Positions 29,986-38,652 of a stretch of 64,000 nucleotides of DNA are shown in pieces. A program made the translations under genes and the position numbers. The stretch covers positions 186,001 to 250,000 of the forward strand of contig NZ_QKWJ01000004.1 in the NCBI RefSeq assembly GCF_003353055.1. Reading direction: 5' to 3'. The notes below the pieces were generated by a model that did no database searches, was not told the origin of the DNA, and saw only the letters and a program-made list of their open reading frames with translations. How positions within the stretch are numbered: position 1 is the first letter of the stretch; each line of letters opens with the position of its first letter. The stretch is from Cupriavidus lacunae. Lineage in GTDB: Bacteria > Pseudomonadota > Gammaproteobacteria > Burkholderiales > Burkholderiaceae.

Positions 29986-32142
29986 ATGCGAGTGATTATT
30001 GCAGGCGCGGGCATCGGAGGACTTTGTGCGGCGCTGGCGCTGCGGCAGCACGGCATCGACGCGGTCGTTCTTGAACAAGCGGAAAAACTGACGGAGGTGG
30101 GCGCGGGCATCCAGATAGCCAGCAATGGGGCACTTTTGCTGCGTGAGATGGGCGTCGAGCCGGACTTGGCCGCCATAGCCATGCAGCCCGACGCGTTCGA
30201 CTACCGCGACCTCGCCACGGGCCGCCGGCTGTATTACGCGCCACTCGGTCCCGAGGCCGCCAGGCGCTACGGTGCGCCGATGTACAACGTCCATCGCGCC
30301 GACTTGATCGACGTCCTTGCGCGCAGGCTGCCTGCCGGTGCGATCCGCCTCGGTGCCAAGATTGCGTCGACCGGCCAGACTGCCGACCGGGCGTGGGTGG
30401 ATCTTGTCGGCGGGGAGCGGGTAGAGGCCGACGTCGTGGTAGGTGCCGATGGCATTCACTCCGCGGTGCGCTCCGCGCTCCGAGGGCCGGAAACGACGCA
30501 CTTCGCCAACATCCTGATGTGGCGCGCGCTGATTCCCGCCCACCGGATCACCGGATTGCCGCTGCCCGTGCGAGGCAACAACTGGTTCGGCCCGGGGCGC
30601 ACGGTGATCTCGTATTGGGTGCGCCCGGACCTGTACAGCATCCTCGCGTCCGTGCCGGCGTCGGAAGTCCATCGCGAAAGCTGGAGCGCCAGCGGCGACG
30701 TGGAGGCATTGCGACGCTCATTCCATGGCGCGGAGCCGACCGTTACCGCCTTGCTCGATCAGGTGGAGACCAGCTTCATCACGGGGATGTACTACCGCGA
30801 TCCGATCGAGCAGTGGAGCACAGGACGCATCACGCTGCTCGGCGACGCCGCCCATGCCATGGTGCCGTTCCTCGCGCAAGGCGCATGCCAGTCCATCGAG
30901 GACGCGTGGACGCTGGCCGTCACGCTGGCAAGGGAGGGCGACGCGAGCGTTCCCGAACGATTGCTCGAGTATGAACGGCGCCGGCAGCCACGCACCACGC
31001 GCGTACAGGCCGGTGCCCGCGCCATTGTGAAGATGGTGCACGAAGCCGATCCCGAGCGTGTACGCGTGCGCAATGGTCGCTGGAAGGGGATGGCGCGTAT
31101 CGACCCGCTTGCCGAGACCTCCTGGGGCTTCGTCTGGGCACACGACGAACGGCTGGCAGCCCGGCAAGCGCCGGACGAAGTGGTCGGCATCGCCAACAGC
31201 CGCGAGGGCAAGCGCATGCGGCGGCCCGAGAGCCAGCGCGCATTCGACCTATGGAAAAACACCTTCGCGCCGGAAGACGTCGCACGTGGCCACGATGGCA
31301 TGCGCGAGGCCTACGACCGCATGCTCCTCACCAACTTCCCGGTGCCGGAAGACGCCTCCATCGAAGAAGTCGAGCTCCACGGCGTGCAGGCGCTCCGGCT
31401 AGAGGCCGTCGAGACCTCAGCAGAAAACCCGGTCGTGCTGCATTTCCATGGCGGCGCCTATGTCGTGGGTTCGGCGCGCGGCTCGCTGGAGTATGCCCAT
31501 CGCCTTTCGGCGGCGGTCGGCGGGAGTTGCTACACGGTCGACTACAGGCTTGCTCCCGAGCATCCCTATCCTGCCGCCATCGACGATGCGCTGGACGCCT
31601 ACCGTGGACTTCTCGCGACGGGTGTTCCGTCCGGGCAGATCATCCTCAGCGGCGAGTCGTCGGGCGGCGGCCTGGCCCTGGCCCTGGCGATCGCGATCCG
31701 TAATGCCGAGCTGCCTGCACCTGCCGGGGTGTTCGCGGTCTGTCCCTTTGCCGACCTGACATTGAGCGACCCCACCATCCAGGTTCGCTCGGGAGACGAC
31801 CCGGCAGCCCACCGCGACACCCTGAGCCTGCTTGGTGCGTCCTACTTCCAGGGTCACGAGCCGACCGACCCGCTCGTATCCCCATTGCATGGAGACCTGC
31901 GTGGCCTTCCACCGTTGTTCCTTGCCGTGGCGGAGGGCGAGGTGCTCCAGAGCGACACCATGCGGTTGGCCGACAAGGCACGAGGCAGCGGGGTGGACAC
32001 GACGTTGCGCGTGATCGACGATTCGGTTCACGTCTTCACGTTGTTCCCGTTCCTGTCCGAGGCGCAGCGGACATTGACGGAATTTGCCCACTGGAGCCGG
32101 GGGCACATCGCCTGCTCAGCGCGGCCTCTGGCGGCAGCGTAA
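29986..32142 (+). CDS. FAD-dependent aromatic monooxygenase fused to an HSL-type alpha/beta hydrolase
   Basis: 718 residues in one frame. Residues 1-390 are a flavoprotein hydroxylase like salicylate or 3-hydroxybenzoate hydroxylase: FAD motif GAGIGG (7-12), VVGADGIHSAVRS with the DG motif, and LLGDAAHAMVPFLAQGACQS with the GD motif. Residues about 415-710 are an esterase of the hormone-sensitive lipase group: oxyanion motif HGGAY (488-492), nucleophile in GESSGGG (Ser558), acid and His near VIDDSVHVF. The linker (about 395-440, FDLWKNTFAPEDVARGHDGM) looks like the natural N-terminal cap of such an esterase. Both halves keep their catalytic residues. ATG 29986 follows AAGGAGCTGGCAAC. Likely sequential hydroxylation and ester or lactone hydrolysis of one substrate, an inference. 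Confidence 0.87.
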   Translation: MRVIIAGAGIGGLCAALALRQHGIDAVVLEQAEKLTEVGAGIQIASNGALLLREMGVEPDLAAIAMQPDAFDYRDLATGRRLYYAPLGPEAARRYGAPMYNVHRADLIDVLARRLPAGAIRLGAKIASTGQTADRAWVDLVGGERVEADVVVGADGIHSAVRSALRGPETTHFANILMWRALIPAHRITGLPLPVRGNNWFGPGRTVISYWVRPDLYSILASVPASEVHRESWSASGDVEALRRSFHGAEPTVTALLDQVETSFITGMYYRDPIEQWSTGRITLLGDAAHAMVPFLAQGACQSIEDAWTLAVTLAREGDASVPERLLEYERRRQPRTTRVQAGARAIVKMVHEADPERVRVRNGRWKGMARIDPLAETSWGFVWAHDERLAARQAPDEVVGIANSREGKRMRRPESQRAFDLWKNTFAPEDVARGHDGMREAYDRMLLTNFPVPEDASIEEVELHGVQALRLEAVETSAENPVVLHFHGGAYVVGSARGSLEYAHRLSAAVGGSCYTVDYRLAPEHPYPAAIDDALDAYRGLLATGVPSGQIILSGESSGGGLALALAIAIRNAELPAPAGVFAVCPFADLTLSDPTIQVRSGDDPAAHRDTLSLLGASYFQGHEPTDPLVSPLHGDLRGLPPLFLAVAEGEVLQSDTMRLADKARGSGVDTTLRVIDDSVHVFTLFPFLSEAQRTLTEFAHWSRGHIACSARPLAAA

Positions 32143-32168
32143 AGCGTACAGGCCCGCCTCCTCAGAGA

Positions 32169-32203
32169 CGCGCGTCCCGACATCGATGCCACCGGGACGC
32201 GCG
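32169..32203. terminator. Hairpin between two convergent genes
   Basis: Perfect 11-base arms CGCGCGTCCCG and CGGGACGCGCG with a 13-base loop, lying between the fusion-gene stop (32142) and the TetR stop (32262). No T-run is present on either strand; it may act in both directions with Rho. Confidence 0.5.
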
Positions 32204-32261
32204 GCGCCAATGCCTCAGGCTTGCTTCGACGCAGTCTCGTCGGCGAAGGTCATCAGGTCCG

Positions 32262-32918
32262 TCACGGTGTCCTGCCTATCGGAAGAAGCTGAAGTTGAAG
32301 AAACGCAGCTGTGGCGTCGCGGGCACGTGCCGCGACTTCGCGTGAGTTCGGCCGCTCGGCGACGCCGAGCAGCAGGCTGACCATCAAATTGCCCCACAGC
32401 AACCCGCCGAACTGTTCGGCAAGTTCGGCAGGGCGGCCATTGAGCAGTCCGGACGCCTGAGCCCCGGCCATGATTTGCCGCAAGGCGGCACGACTCGTCT
32501 CGCGCCCTATGGAGTCGAGCGCTTGCGCCACCTCTGGTGCGTGGACGGCCTCGGCGATCGCCAGCCGGAATACCGCAATGACCGTTGGATCGGTTATCTC
32601 GCGGACGAGCTGCGTGCCGAAGGAAGTCAGTACGTGCGCGAGGGTCTCGCGATCGTGCGGCACGGGCAAGTCAGCGGATACCTGTAGTCGCGTGGCGCGC
32701 GCGCTGATGCATGCGATCAGCATTTCCTTCTTGTTTCCCACCAGTGCGTACAGTTCTCGCTTCGAAACGCGCGCGAGCGTGGCGATCTCAAGCGTGCTGG
32801 TCGCCGCGAAGCCATTCTCCATGAACGCTGCGAAGGCTGCATCGAGGATGCGCGAGCGCACCTCAGAATCGTCGCGGCCTTCCTGACGCTCCTTTGACAG
32901 CGATACCGTGGTCATCAT
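32262..32918 (-). CDS. TetR-family regulator
   Basis: 218 residues. Helix-turn-helix: RSRILDAAFAAFMENGFAAT, STLEIATLARVSKRELYALV and GNKKEMLIACI. The C-terminal domain (FGTQLVREITDPTVIAVFRL) is of the TetR_C AefR type. The long frame upstream to 33773 is antisense noise. ATG 32918 has AAGGAAGACG in front. Divergent from the NmrA-like gene, with two GGTACC-containing palindromes in the gap that are the obvious operators. Confidence 0.86.
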   Translation of the reverse strand: MMTTVSLSKERQEGRDDSEVRSRILDAAFAAFMENGFAATSTLEIATLARVSKRELYALVGNKKEMLIACISARATRLQVSADLPVPHDRETLAHVLTSFGTQLVREITDPTVIAVFRLAIAEAVHAPEVAQALDSIGRETSRAALRQIMAGAQASGLLNGRPAELAEQFGGLLWGNLMVSLLLGVAERPNSREVAARARDATAAFLQLQLLPIGRTP

Positions 32919-32935
32919 CGTCTTCCTTGACATTC

Positions 32936-32988
32936 GGTACCGCATAGTACCATACTGGAGCAACTCCCTGGTACCTGTGGGTACCAGG
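32936..32988. promoter_or_regulatory. Two GGTAC-type palindromic operators between tetR and the NmrA-like gene
   Basis: Site 1 (32936-32951): GGTAC, six bases, GTACC. Site 2 (32967-32988): CCTGGTACC, TGTG, GGTACCAGG, perfect nine-base arms. Both lie in the 87-base divergent region. The shared GGTAC half-site indicates one binding protein, presumably the TetR protein beside them. Confidence 0.6.
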
Positions 32989-33005
32989 ACTGCCAGGAGG
33001 CTATC

Positions 33006-34106
33006 ATGCTCAAGCCAAGGATCCTCGTGACCGGCGCGACCGGGAAGACAGGCAGCGTCGTCGTTGCCGAACTGCTGAAGGCCGGCTATCCCGTGCGCGC
33101 CATGGTGCACCGGGAAGACGGCCGCAGCGTGCGGCTGAAAGCGCAGGGGGCCGAGATAGCGGTCGCCGACATGAGTGATGTCGAGCGCGTCGCCGACGCG
33201 CTGAAGGACGTTCAGCGCGCCTACTATTGCCCCCCTTTCGATCCTTACATGATTCAGGGCGCGGTCGCGTTCGCCGTCGCCGCCAGGGAATCCCGGCTCG
33301 AACATATTGTTAGCCTGACCCAATGGCTGTCGAGTCCCTCGCATCCGGCCCTCATGACCCGCCAGCACTGGCTCGTCGATCGATTGTTCTCGATGATGCC
33401 TCGAGCCGGGCATACGATCGTCAACCCAGGCTTCTTCGCTGATGCCTACCTGGTGACGATTGGGTTGTCCGCGCATCTCGGCATCTTTCCGTGGATCTTC
33501 GGTAATAGCCGTAACGCGCCACCTTCCAACGAAGATATCGCGCGAGTTGCCGTCGCGGCGCTGATGGATCCTGCGCGGCACGCCGGAAAAAGCTACCGCC
33601 CCACCGGACCGGAGCTGCTCGGCACGCAGGACATGGCCAGGGCCATCGGCCGCGCCGTAGGGCGACCAGTTAGGGTTGCGCCAACCCCGACCTGGATGTT
33701 CATGAAGGCCGCACGGATGAGCGGCTACCCGATCGATGTGTTCAGTGGCATTCGCTACTACATCGACGATCACAAGCGCGGCGCCTTCGAGCTGGGGGCG
33801 CCAACCATGGACGTGCCCGATGTGACCGGTCAGCCCGCCGAGGACTTCGAGACAATCGCGCGTCGCTACGCGGCACTTCCGCGCAACCGGAGGACGCCCG
33901 GCAATTGGCTTCGGCAGTTCGCGCAGTTCATGATCACCCCGCTCAGCCCCGGCTTCGATCTCGACCGCTACGACGGTGAACTGCGCCGTCCGTTCCCGTC
34001 AGCACCGCAGTTTGCGCCTGAGTCCAGGGTCTGGCTGCGCGAGCATGCCCTGGCTCACGCGGAACCAGGCGCCGCGATCGCAGAGCTACGCACGCTGCGC
34101 GCTTAA
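33006..34106 (+). CDS. NmrA-like NAD(P)-binding protein
   Basis: 366 residues. The N-terminal Rossmann motif is ILVTGATGKTGSVVVAELLKAGYPVRAMV, as in NmrA/HSCARG and atypical SDR proteins; SRLEHIVSLTQWL replaces the classical active site. The C-terminal 80 residues, including NWLRQFAQFMITPL, are beyond the usual NmrA length. ATG 33006 follows CCAGGAGGCTATC. Members act as redox sensors or reductases; no specific reaction can be given. It is followed 44 bases later by a small membrane-protein gene. Confidence 0.82.
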   Translation: MLKPRILVTGATGKTGSVVVAELLKAGYPVRAMVHREDGRSVRLKAQGAEIAVADMSDVERVADALKDVQRAYYCPPFDPYMIQGAVAFAVAARESRLEHIVSLTQWLSSPSHPALMTRQHWLVDRLFSMMPRAGHTIVNPGFFADAYLVTIGLSAHLGIFPWIFGNSRNAPPSNEDIARVAVAALMDPARHAGKSYRPTGPELLGTQDMARAIGRAVGRPVRVAPTPTWMFMKAARMSGYPIDVFSGIRYYIDDHKRGAFELGAPTMDVPDVTGQPAEDFETIARRYAALPRNRRTPGNWLRQFAQFMITPLSPGFDLDRYDGELRRPFPSAPQFAPESRVWLREHALAHAEPGAAIAELRTLRA

Positions 34107-34150
34107 GTTCTCACGGTCGATCGCAGGAACTCGAAACAAGGGAGAGAATC

Positions 34151-34685
34151 ATGCTGCCGCAACTCTGGTTCTTCGTTAGCATCGCATTCAGCTTCAGCGC
34201 GTGGGGAATCGTCGCGAAGCGATTCATCTGGCCAAAACTCCGCCTTCTGCCACAGGCCGAAGCGCTGCGGCCTCTTCTCATCCTGCACAGCTTCCGCTTT
34301 ATTGGGTTGGCATTCCTCGTCCCAGGCGTCGTGTCGCCCGAGCTGCCGTCTGCCTTCGCGTATTCCGCCGCCTACGGGGACCTCGTTGCGGCGACACTCG
34401 CGTGGCTCGCGCTGGTATCGCTGCCAGGCAGCGCTGGCCTTGTCATGGCATGGATCTTCAACGTGGGGCCTGGCGGATCTCTTGAATGCGTTCTATCAGG
34501 CCAATGATGCCGGGCTCGTGCCGGGGCAGTTGGGCGCGGCCTATTTCATTCCGACTCTGGTTGTACCGCTACTGCTGATCACGCACGGACTCGTTTTCCG
34601 GATTCTTCTGCAACATCAAAGCCAGTCCGCCATTTGGGAAAGCCGGCATCGCGGTGAAGAGCTATCAAGTGGAGGGCACTCATGA
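34151..34685 (+). pseudogene. Small four-helix membrane protein, frameshifted
   Basis: The first frame (34151-34507) gives three hydrophobic helices ending in LVMAWIFNV; after about 34462 it loses sense. The next frame continues WGLADLLNAFYQANDAGLVP and a fourth helix (LVVPLLLITHGLVFRILLQ), ending at 34685. Joining them gives about 178 residues. At the break the DNA reads AACGTGGGGCC; loss of a GT from GTGTGG or gain of one G would explain it. ATG 34151 follows GGGAGAGAATC. Function unknown; co-directional with the NmrA-like gene. Confidence 0.7.
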
Positions 34686-34733
34686 CTATCCAGTCGGCAC
34701 CACAACACCGCTCCAGACTCGCGTTGGCGCTTA

Positions 34734-34760
34734 CCGGGCGAGAGGAGATCTCTCGCCCGG
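34734..34760. terminator. Strong hairpin between convergent genes
   Basis: Perfect 11-base arms CCGGGCGAGAG and CTCTCGCCCGG with a five-base loop, between the membrane-protein stop (34685) and the porin stop (34787). It is GC-rich and very stable, with no T-run, and probably serves both directions. Confidence 0.6.
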
Positions 34761-34786
34761 GCTGATTGCGTTACCTTGCGGCCGCC

Positions 34787-35893
34787 TCAGAACTTGTGGC
34801 GAATGCCAAGTACAGCGCCAAACTGATTCTTGCCTGGCACCACCTGCTCACTTGACGATGCTCCAAGAACATCGTTAAACCCGTTCACGCCAAGCGCCGA
34901 ACGTGTATTGCTATTCAGCGCGTACGACATTGAGGTGTACAAATCGGTACGCTTCGACAAGGAATAGTCGGCGGTAGCAACGAATTGCCAGGGGTTGCCG
35001 ACGTGAGCGTAACGAAGGTTCTGATAGTACGCCGCGCCGGTCAGCGAGACGGATGGTGTCAGTTGATAGCCCAGGCCAGCCCAAGCGAGATTGGAATAAG
35101 TATTCGCAGCACCGCCAGCACCTGGCAGAGAAGCGCCATTGTAAGAGCGTGCATAACGGTAGCCGGCATAGAGCTTAGCCGGGCCCAATGCATAGGTGCC
35201 GGCCACCGCCGCGCGACGGATCAACTGGTTGCTTGTCAGTGCGGTGGCAGACGACTGGTTGGTCTGATCGTACACGGCACCGACCGAGAATGGGCCGGCG
35301 GCGTAGACAGCCATCAGCGAATACTCGCGGCCATTGGTGAAGTTGCCAGGAACTTCCGTATTGTTGTAGTTGAAGCTGTATAGGCCAGTCACAGTCAGGG
35401 CACCGAAGGTGCCGATATACCTGGCCGAATTGTCCGCGCGCTGGCTAAGCATGAACGGATCCTGTGCGCCGATTGCGAACCGGCCTGCGTTACCCATCGG
35501 GTCGAATGCACCGGCAAAATCCCAGAACGGAGTCGCGTGGCGTCCCAGGGTCAATTGGCCCCACCGGCTTTGCAAGCCCACAAACGCGGCGCGACCGAAC
35601 AGCCGAGCGCCCTGGGCCATCTTTCCGTCATCAATGGTAAAGCCACTCTCAACAGTAAAGATGCCCTTCAGCCCCCCGCCCAGATCTTCTACTCCGCGAA
35701 TGCCCCAGCGCGAACCCGACTGGTTACCCGATTGCAGGGCCAGCAAGCTGGAACTGGCCTTGGCTGCATTCGGGACGCTATTCAGGTACTCGACACCGAT
35801 GTCAGCGACTCCGTAAAGCGTCACGCTTGATTGGGCATATGTCCCAGCCGACGCAAGGAGCCCGGCGGAAATAGCGAACAGTTTGAGCCTCAT
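34787..35893 (-). CDS. Outer-membrane porin (Gram-negative trimeric type)
   Basis: 368 residues. Signal peptide KLFAISAGLLASAGTYAQ is followed by SSVTLYGVADIGVEYLNS, the standard beginning of Burkholderiales general porins. Alternating beta strands end in the aromatic-terminated GAVLGIRHKF, needed for outer-membrane insertion. The constriction loop region contains MGNAGRFAIGAQD. ATG 35893 follows ACAAGGAAAAC. It forms a diffusion channel for small solutes, likely serving the nearby catabolic functions. Confidence 0.93.
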   Translation of the reverse strand: MRLKLFAISAGLLASAGTYAQSSVTLYGVADIGVEYLNSVPNAAKASSSLLALQSGNQSGSRWGIRGVEDLGGGLKGIFTVESGFTIDDGKMAQGARLFGRAAFVGLQSRWGQLTLGRHATPFWDFAGAFDPMGNAGRFAIGAQDPFMLSQRADNSARYIGTFGALTVTGLYSFNYNNTEVPGNFTNGREYSLMAVYAAGPFSVGAVYDQTNQSSATALTSNQLIRRAAVAGTYALGPAKLYAGYRYARSYNGASLPGAGGAANTYSNLAWAGLGYQLTPSVSLTGAAYYQNLRYAHVGNPWQFVATADYSLSKRTDLYTSMSYALNSNTRSALGVNGFNDVLGASSSEQVVPGKNQFGAVLGIRHKF

Positions 35894-36076
35894 GTTTTCC
35901 TTGTTTGTAAGTTTGTAAGAATGAGCTAATGGAGGCTGTTGGCCCGGTGCGGCTTTGGCCAGCCGTTGCGCAGCCTCCTCTACGCAAAGGACATGGCCAA
36001 CGGGTTTCTGCGGAATTCCAGAAGTAATCAGTCCGGCAGCCGCACTAACGACTGATCATTTGACTTCGCGGAACAG

Positions 36077-36249
36077 TCAGCCCCAGCCCTGCAGCGCGCG
36101 GGTGTCGACGCCGGCCAGGCGCAGCGATTTCCACACCACGGTGGCGATCGTGTCGTAGACCGGGATGCCGGTCTCGGCTTCGAGCGCTTCCACCAGATGC
36201 GCGGCATGCAGGTTGGTGCAGAACGTGGTGATGACCTGCGGCTGTGCCG
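36077..36249 (-). pseudogene. C-terminal remnant of an Asp/Glu racemase / maleate isomerase-family protein
   Basis: Read on the minus strand, the bases directly after the MFS stop encode PQVITTFCTNLHAAHLVEAL, a short acidic stretch, then GIPVYDTIATVVWKSLRLAG and a stop at 36077. The TTFCTNL segment and the GIPVYDTIATVVWKSL end are typical of Asp/Glu/hydantoin racemase and maleate cis-trans isomerase proteins. Only about 55 residues remain and no start exists, so the 5' part is lost, apparently at the junction with the MFS gene. Confidence 0.6.
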
Positions 36250-37551
36250 TCAGACCGGGATCTTCTTCTCGTAGTCGATGTTGGTCGACGCGAGCAGCAG
36301 TCCGACACCGCAGGCGGCAAAGAACATCAGTGCCAGGAAGTAGGAGCCGGTGGCCTGGACGATCAGGCCGACGATGATCGGCACGCTGATGCCGGCGATG
36401 TTGCCGCCCAGGTTCATCACGCCACCGAGGAAGCCCACCTTGTTACGGGTGCCCAGCATCGATGGCACGGACCAGAACAGGCCGCACCAGCGCAGGAAGA
36501 AGAGCGTGGAGGACAGCAGCACCACAACTACCACGGGGTCGGTGACATAGGCCACCGAGAAGATCGACACCGTGGCCACAACGGCGGCGATGCCGAACAG
36601 CGTGCGCATCACGACGTTGGGACGTCCCCCGGCTTCCTTCCACTTGTCGGCGATCCAGCCGCCGATCAGTTCGCCGACGAAACCGGCGAAGAAGATGACG
36701 AAGCTGGCGCCGCCCATCTGCTTGAGATCGAAGCCGCGAGCCTTGCTCAGGTAGGTGGGCATCCAGGTCAGCAGGCCATAGAACACGGCGTTGAAGCACA
36801 TCCAGCTAATGGCCATGCACCAGACCGAGCGGTACTTGAAGAAGTCCAGCGAGCGGCCGCTCAGGTTGGTCGGCTCCTCGCTGTGCTCCAGGGCAAGCGC
36901 GTCCTCGATATGACGGGCTTCCTGTTCATTGACGCCTTGGTGTTCGCTCGGCGAGTTGCGGATGTACCACCATGCCACGAAGCCGGCCAGTACCGTGCCC
37001 ACGCCAGCCACCACGAACGACATGCGCCACGAGCCCAGTTCGCTGATCAGCCCGGCGATGATGAGCGAACCGAGCGCCGCGCCCAGCGGTGCGCCGCCGT
37101 CCAGCAGCGTGGCGCCGCGGCCGCGCTCGTTCTTCGTCATCCAGATGGCATTGAGCTTGCCGCCGGCCGGGTAGATCGGCGCTTCGGCGGCGCCCAGCCC
37201 GAGCCGGGTCAACATCAGCGTGGTGGCGTTGGTGCAGACCGCCGCGATCGCCTGGAAGAAGCCCCAGAACACGGTGGCGCAGGCAATCACGATGCGGGGC
37301 TTGTACTTGTCGGCCAGCATGCCGCCCGGCACCTGCATGAATGCGTAGGTCCAGAAGAATGAACTCAGGATCAGCCCCTGCATGGCGGGGCTGAGATCGA
37401 ACTCCTTGGCGATCAGCGGCATGGCCACCGACAGCGAGGCGCGGTCGATGTAGTTGATCGCCACGAGCAGCAGCATCATCAGGAAGATCTTCCATCGCAC
37501 GCTGCTGCGGGGAACCGCAAGCGAGGCTGCGGCGGGGCTTGTCGATTGCAT
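36250..37551 (-). CDS. MFS transporter, ACS family (GudP/ExuT-like)
   Basis: 433 residues, about 12 hydrophobic segments. NYIDRASLSVAMPLIAKEFD in the first loop, FFWTYAFMQVPGGMLADKYK and RLGLGAAEAPIYPAGGKLNA are close to the pattern of glucarate/galactarate and hexuronate carriers of the anion:cation symporter group. ATG 37551 follows AAGGAGACACCCGTC. No catabolic gene sits beside it except relics, so its operon seems to have been eroded; the C-terminal codon region touches the racemase remnant. Confidence 0.9.
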   Translation of the reverse strand: MQSTSPAAASLAVPRSSVRWKIFLMMLLLVAINYIDRASLSVAMPLIAKEFDLSPAMQGLILSSFFWTYAFMQVPGGMLADKYKPRIVIACATVFWGFFQAIAAVCTNATTLMLTRLGLGAAEAPIYPAGGKLNAIWMTKNERGRGATLLDGGAPLGAALGSLIIAGLISELGSWRMSFVVAGVGTVLAGFVAWWYIRNSPSEHQGVNEQEARHIEDALALEHSEEPTNLSGRSLDFFKYRSVWCMAISWMCFNAVFYGLLTWMPTYLSKARGFDLKQMGGASFVIFFAGFVGELIGGWIADKWKEAGGRPNVVMRTLFGIAAVVATVSIFSVAYVTDPVVVVVLLSSTLFFLRWCGLFWSVPSMLGTRNKVGFLGGVMNLGGNIAGISVPIIVGLIVQATGSYFLALMFFAACGVGLLLASTNIDYEKKIPV

Positions 37552-37689
37552 GACGGGTGTCTCCTTGACCTTGAGTCCTTCGATTGAGGCGTTTTGTTTA
37601 AGGTGTCGCGCAACGGGCCGGAGTATATGGTACGTAATCTGTAATTACAACGTGGGTAAGTACCTGATTATTATGTGTTGTATATCAGG

Positions 37690-37818
37690 TATGGCATTGC
37701 CTGGGTGGAATCTAGGTCACAGCGCGAAGGCTACGCGCTGGCGGTCGGGAACACGCATAACAGCGAGGCGCTGGAAGATCTGATGGTGGAGTTGTTCCGC
37801 CGCGCGTCGGTGACCTGA
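37690..37818 (+). pseudogene. Possible C-terminal gene remnant, unrecognised
   Basis: In the 493-base stretch after the MFS start there is no complete gene. One plus-strand frame ending at 37818 looks coding from about 37720: REGYALAVGNTHNSEALEDL followed by MVELFRRASVT and stop, with GC-ending codons. The upstream part turns AT-rich and has no start. It is probably a truncated gene end; the family was not recognised. Confidence 0.3.
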
Positions 37819-38044
37819 TCCTTGGCCCGTGCGAAATAGAGCACCCCGAGTACCTCGTTTCTGGAAGCCAGAAATCAGGGTGCGCCACGGGGCAAGGTAC
37901 GGCGGCCTGCCGGGGTGTTTGACGTGCTGGCGCTGGCGCGGGGACGTCTGCGTGCCTCAGGCCGAGGCGCCGCTTCGCGTGAATTCGCCGGCATGGCGCT
38001 TCACGAATTCGAGCATGCTCGTCAGTGCCTCGCCCGTGAGCACT

Positions 38045-38251
38045 TCAGACGCGATATCCGTAGAGCGTGCCGTCGCCCTCGCGCGCGTTATCGAGCGAGC
38101 TGGCGGCAAGCTGACGACTGGCGTTGTCGTTCGGCTGGGCTGCGCCGGCAGGCGGCGTGCCCGGATGGTCATTGACCGTGGCCAGGGTAGGGTCGGCGAC
38201 AGCGACAAAAACAGTGGCTGCAATCGCCATCAGGATGTGTGTGCGGATCAT
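38045..38251 (-). CDS. Small exported protein, possibly frameshifted at its end
   Basis: 68 residues. ATG 38251 has CAAGGAGTTCCAG in front. The N-terminus is a signal peptide (MIRTHILMAIAATVFVAVAD), followed by a polar tail rich in Asn, Ala and Pro, ending GDGTLYGYRV. The bases just beyond (38056-37957) in another frame read DIASEVLTGEALTSMLEFVK with strongly coding-like codon use to a stop at 37957, so the true protein may be about 100 residues with a frameshift near 38052. Function unknown. Confidence 0.45.
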   Translation of the reverse strand: MIRTHILMAIAATVFVAVADPTLATVNDHPGTPPAGAAQPNDNASRQLAASSLDNAREGDGTLYGYRV

Positions 38252-38363
38252 CTGGAACTCCTTGGTTCGAGCAGGAAAGGACTGCCTGCAGCATGAAACT
38301 TGCATCATGCAAGTAACACTGTGGAGTATAGGCTTTTATTATGAAAGTTACTCGGTGACTTAG

Positions 38364-38558
38364 GCCGCCGGGCATCCGCATCTGGTCGAGCGGGGCGTCT
38401 ACTTTGAAGCGGAAGGCCACCTGCAGGCTGCGCCCGCGCCGCGGTTCGACGGCAAGGCGATGGCGGCCGGCGAGATCCCGCGGCGCGGCCAGCACACTGG
38501 CGACATCATGATCGCACTGGAGGCCGGCCAGTCCGGCGGTGTCTGGAAGACCGACTGA
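38364..38558 (+). pseudogene. C-terminal remnant of a CaiB/BaiF-type CoA-transferase
   Basis: A plus-strand frame closed by a stop at 38361 and ending at 38558 reads AAGHPHLVERGVYFEAEGHL, then QAAPAPRFDG and PRRGQHTGDIMIALEAG. This is the characteristic C-terminal end of family III CoA-transferases (HPQLxxRGxYFE and RGQHTxEI). The first 300 or so residues are missing. It is followed by an intact rho-independent terminator. Confidence 0.6.
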
Positions 38559-38601
38559 TTACTGAAGCGCGCGGCGAGGGTCGGATCCCGCCAACGCGAT
38601 T

Positions 38602-38633
38602 GCGCTCCGGCCAACGGTCGGAGCGCCTTTTTT
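38602..38633 (+). terminator. Rho-independent terminator
   Basis: Arms GCGCTCCG (38602-38609) and CGGAGCGC (38619-38626) with a nine-base loop, followed by six T at 38628-38633. It is oriented with the plus strand, 44 bases after the CoA-transferase remnant, and so is the old terminator of that lost operon. The fumC gene ends on the opposite strand at 38653. Confidence 0.85.
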
Positions 38634-38652
38634 GCTGCCTGCTGCGGCGGCA

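Noticed and set aside
32919-33773. N-terminal extension of the TetR frame
   Set aside because: It runs antisense through the NmrA-like gene; the TetR fold and ribosome site start at 32918.
37829-38296. Plus-strand frame of 155 codons
   Set aside because: Arg/Cys/Trp-rich composition, no motif, and it lies opposite a better minus-strand exported-protein frame with a ribosome site.
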